Source: Sphingobium sp. AS12
GTDB lineage: Bacteria; Pseudomonadota; Alphaproteobacteria; Sphingomonadales; Sphingomonadaceae
DNA: 64,000 nt
Direction: 5' to 3'
Assembly (NCBI RefSeq): GCF_019097845.1
Contig: NZ_JAHRGM010000056.1
Location: forward strand, 1 to 64,000
Shown piece after piece: positions 61,185 to 64,000 of the stretch. The notes beneath the pieces were generated by a model, which was not told the DNA's origin, searched no databases, and saw only the letters and a list, made by a program, of their open reading frames with translations. Every line of letters starts with the position of its first letter. Position 1 is the first letter of the stretch. The position numbers and the translations under genes are program-made.

Positions 61185-64000
61185 TCAACCGACCAGTCGC
61201 ATCCCGGCCCGCCGGTTGCGGGTGCGATAACCATCCTGCGTCGCCTCCATCCGCTCGAACCGGTGAATGGTCAGGTTGGGAATCACCGACAGGGCATCGA
61301 CTTGATCCGCGCCCAGGAGGAAATCATCGCCCAGGAACAGCCGCACCGCCTGACCGTTCGCAGCAGGGGTGCGCAGGAATAATTCGCTCCGCCCGCCCCG
61401 GCTTTTTGCCATCAATGCCGCGAGGGCTTCGACCGCTGCCGGATCGGTCGCATCGACCACCAGTTCCATCCGCGACGCGCTGGCAATCAATTTGAACGGC
61501 TCGATCTTGCGCACCGTCACACGCGGCGTTTCCTCGCCCGGCAGTCGGTCCAATTCGACGTAGAGAAGCGCGCAATCGCCATCGCGCGCCAGTTCCTCGA
61601 TCGCCTTGCAGGCATCCTCCTCGAAACAGCTGGCCTGAAACTGGCCGCTACTGTCGGAAAATGTCGCATTCGCATAACGCGCCCCGCGCTTGGTCTCGCG
61701 CCAGCGTACATCCTCTACCATCGCTGCCATGACGCCAGTGGCGCGCGCCTCCCCGGTCAATGGCTCCACGCAGATTGCGCCATAGCTTTTGGCGCCGCGG
61801 GCATCGGCCAGATGGCGGTAGCGATCGACCGGGTGGGCGGAGAAATAAAAGCCGAACGCTTCCTTCTCCTGCGCCATCCGGTCCGCCACCGACCAAGCCT
61901 GATGCGGCGGAATACGGACGTCAGCATGGGGCGTCTCAACATCGCCGAACAGTCCGCCCTGCCCGCTTTCCCGCGCCTGCGCCGCGCTCGACGCGACGCT
62001 CAATATAGTCTCCGCCGCCGCATGAACGCCCGCCCGGTCGGCATGGATCGCATCGAATGCGCCAGACGCCGCCAGGCTTTCCAGCTGCCGCCGGTTGAGC
62101 AAGCGCGGTTCGATCCGGTCGGCAATATCGTCCAAGCTCTTGAACGGTCCACCAGCGTCGCGTTCGGCGACCAGCTGGTCCATCGCCTTCTCACCCACGC
62201 CTTTCAGGCCACCCAGCGCATAGCGCACCGCATAGCCCAGACGCGGATCGTCGCCCTCATGCGCGATCGGCTCGACCGAAAAGTCCGCCTGACTGCGGTT
62301 GATGTCCGGCGGCAGGCATGTCAGCCCCATGCGCCGCATATCATCCACAAATATGGTCAGCTTGTCGGTCAGGTGAATATCGAACGCCATCGACCCGGCG
62401 TAGAATTCCGCCGGATAATGCGCCTTCAACCACGCCGTTTGATAGGCGAGCAAGGCATAAGCCGCCGCGTGCGACTTGTTGAAGCCATAGCCTGCGAACT
62501 TGTCGATCAAGTCGAACAGCTCATTCGCCTTGGCCGGCTTGATGTCGCTGGCAGCGCACCCCTCGACGAAGCGCGAACGCTGCGCGTCCATCTCCGCCTT
62601 CACCTTCTTGCCCATCGCGCGACGCAAAAGGTCGGCGTCGCCGAGGCTATAACCAGCCAATATCTGCGCGGCCTGCATCACCTGTTCCTGATAGACGAAG
62701 ATGCCGTATGTCTCTTCAAGGATCGGTTTCAGCAGGATATGAGGATATTCGATCTCCTCCTGCCCATTTTTCCGCCGCCCGAACATCGGGATATTGTCCA
62801 TCGGGCCGGGCCGGTAGAGCGAGACGAGCGCGATGATGTCGCCGAAATTGGTTGGACGGACGGCGGCCAGCGTTTTGCGCATTCCCTCCGATTCCAGCTG
62901 GAACACGCCTACGGTATCGCCCCGCTGGAGCAGGTCGTAAACGTCGCTGTCGTCCCAGCTAAGTGTATCCAGCTCGATCGTGACGCCACGCGCCGCCAGC
63001 AGTTGGACCGCTTTTTGCAGCACAGACAGGGTTTTCAGGCCCAGAAAGTCGAACTTCACAAGGCCTGCCCCTTCGACATATTTCATGTCGAACTGGGTCA
63101 CCGGCATGTCGGATCGCGGATCGCGGTACAGCGGCACCAGCTGCTGCAACGGGCGATCGCCGATCACGACGCCTGCGGCATGGGTGGAGCTGTGGCGCGG
63201 GAAGCCCTCCAGCTTCATAGCATAGTCGATCAGCCGTTTGACTTGCGCGTCATTGTCATATTCAGCGCGAAACTCGCTGACACCATTGAGCGACCGTTCC
63301 AGCGTCCAGGGATCAGTCGGGTGGTTCGGCACCAGCTTGGCGAGGCGATCGACCTGACCATAGCTCATCTGGAGGACGCGGCCGGTGTCTTTCAGGACGG
63401 CGCGGGCCTTGAGCTTTCCGAAGGTGATGATCTGCGCGACATGATCGGTGCCATATTTCTGCTGGACGTAGCGGATCACCTCACCGCGCCGCGTTTCGCA
63501 AAAGTCGATGTCGAAGTCGGGCATCGACACACGTTCCGGGTTCAGGAATCGCTCGAACAGCAAGCCCAGTTGCAGCGGATCAAGGTCAGTGATGAGCAGC
63601 GCCCAGGCGACGACCGAACCTGCGCCGGACCCACGGCCTGGACCCACCGGAATATCATGATCCTTCGCCCATTTGATGAAGTCGGCAACGATCAGGAAAT
63701 AGCCGGGAAAGCCCATCTGGATGATGATGTCGGTCTCGAACTTCAAACGGTCGAGATAGGGCTGGCGCGCTGCTTCGTCGATGATGCCGAGCTTCGCCAG
63801 CCGCGCGTCGAGACCCGCACTGGCGAGATCGCGCAGCATCCGTGCTTCGCCCTCGATATCCCCGGCCAGACTCGGCAGGATCGGCTTGCGCTTGGGCGCA
63901 GCGACGGCGCAGCGCTGGGCGACGACCAGCGTGTTGGCCAATGCTTCGGGCAGATCGTCAAACAGGCGCCGCATTTCGGCCGCCGGTTTCATCCAGGCGT
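61185..64000 (-). CDS. dnaE: DNA polymerase III alpha subunit (partial, 5' end outside the window)
   Basis: Replicative polymerase, more than 935 residues in view. The active-site acidic motif PDFDIDFCETRRGEVI, the GPGRGSGAGSVVAWAL loop, FNKSHAAAYALLAYQTAWLKAHYPAEFYAG, and later an OB fold (TGVMAAMVEDVRWRETKRGARYANATFSDSSGQF) are present. The PHP domain and N-terminus should be beyond position 64,000. These features fit DnaE1, not the error-prone DnaE2. The gene runs off the right edge and is not known to be broken. Confidence 0.97.
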   Translation of the reverse strand, partial: AWMKPAAEMRRLFDDLPEALANTLVVAQRCAVAAPKRKPILPSLAGDIEGEARMLRDLASAGLDARLAKLGIIDEAARQPYLDRLKFETDIIIQMGFPGYFLIVADFIKWAKDHDIPVGPGRGSGAGSVVAWALLITDLDPLQLGLLFERFLNPERVSMPDFDIDFCETRRGEVIRYVQQKYGTDHVAQIITFGKLKARAVLKDTGRVLQMSYGQVDRLAKLVPNHPTDPWTLERSLNGVSEFRAEYDNDAQVKRLIDYAMKLEGFPRHSSTHAAGVVIGDRPLQQLVPLYRDPRSDMPVTQFDMKYVEGAGLVKFDFLGLKTLSVLQKAVQLLAARGVTIELDTLSWDDSDVYDLLQRGDTVGVFQLESEGMRKTLAAVRPTNFGDIIALVSLYRPGPMDNIPMFGRRKNGQEEIEYPHILLKPILEETYGIFVYQEQVMQAAQILAGYSLGDADLLRRAMGKKVKAEMDAQRSRFVEGCAASDIKPAKANELFDLIDKFAGYGFNKSHAAAYALLAYQTAWLKAHYPAEFYAGSMAFDIHLTDKLTIFVDDMRRMGLTCLPPDINRSQADFSVEPIAHEGDDPRLGYAVRYALGGLKGVGEKAMDQLVAERDAGGPFKSLDDIADRIEPRLLNRRQLESLAASGAFDAIHADRAGVHAAAETILSVASSAAQARESGQGGLFGDVETPHADVRIPPHQAWSVADRMAQEKEAFGFYFSAHPVDRYRHLADARGAKSYGAICVEPLTGEARATGVMAAMVEDVRWRETKRGARYANATFSDSSGQFQASCFEEDACKAIEELARDGDCALLYVELDRLPGEETPRVTVRKIEPFKLIASASRMELVVDATDPAAVEALAALMAKSRGGRSELFLRTPAANGQAVRLFLGDDFLLGADQVDALSVIPNLTIHRFERMEATQDGYRTRNRRAGMRLVG

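Overview
The window joins a lower-GC prophage (about 1-35,110) to a GC-rich alphaproteobacterial chromosome (about 35,115-64,000). The host looks like a sphingomonad (Sphingobium/Sphingomonas type). The grounds are the codon use, the plsY-dprA, murI and hemA (C4-type ALA synthase) genes, a btaA-btaB betaine-lipid operon, the carboxyspermidine polyamine route, and GTTC-N7-GTTC (alphaproteobacterial LexA) boxes. No species can be named from the sequence alone.

PROPHAGE. 1-1,480 holds a small serine recombinase on the minus strand with a shortened C-terminus, spaced GTGACAG repeats and a small exported protein. 1,483-25,141 is an almost complete siphovirus morphogenesis module on the plus strand: TerL, portal, Mu-F-like head protein, scaffold, major capsid protein, neck/connector genes, tail terminator, tail tube, G/GT chaperones joined by a canonical -1 slippery site, tape measure, distal tail proteins, a 2,382-residue tail-tip/fibre protein, and two small tail-end proteins. 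It is interrupted by a two-gene minus-strand cassette (HEPN-like protein plus membrane protein). 25,125-28,188 has a nucleotidyltransferase-like gene, several small minus-strand cargo genes and two holin-like genes. 28,200-31,190 is an AT-rich island with a 494-residue PD-(D/E)XK-like protein on the minus strand and about 1.5 kb of DNA rich in inverted repeats. 31,189-35,102 holds small genes of unknown function, one group behind a LexA box. No integrase, repressor, replication gene or endolysin was recognised here, so the early region probably lies left of position 1.

The most striking feature is a short motif, (A/C)TAAATA. It recurs just upstream of at least 11 plus-strand phage genes, often directly after a terminator, with no evident -35 box. 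This resembles the late promoters of T4-like phages (TATAAATA), but here it sits in front of siphovirus genes. A perfect minus-strand TATAAATA at 30,652-30,659 precedes a possible small RNA of about 100 nt that ends at a strong terminator.

JUNCTION. dprA (minus strand) is intact up to its GCNQL motif and then runs into phage DNA at about 35,140-35,165, so the element appears to be inserted in this competence gene.

CHROMOSOME. In order: truncated dprA and plsY; a small hypothetical gene; murI; hemA; btaB/btaA (betaine lipids); ligase-associated exonuclease and ATP-dependent DNA ligase; a GFA-family protein; a fasciclin protein; carboxynorspermidine dehydrogenase, decarboxylase and an ornithine/lysine decarboxylase (polyamines); then a tightly overlapped minus-strand group (RNA methyltransferase, NAD(P)HX repair, lipoprotein, N-formylglutamate amidohydrolase, ispE, TPR protein, ETF-ubiquinone oxidoreductase). 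A plus-strand group follows (UDG-like protein, lytic transglycosylase, MoaB, LexA-box-controlled radical SAM protein). The 3' part of dnaE runs off the right edge.
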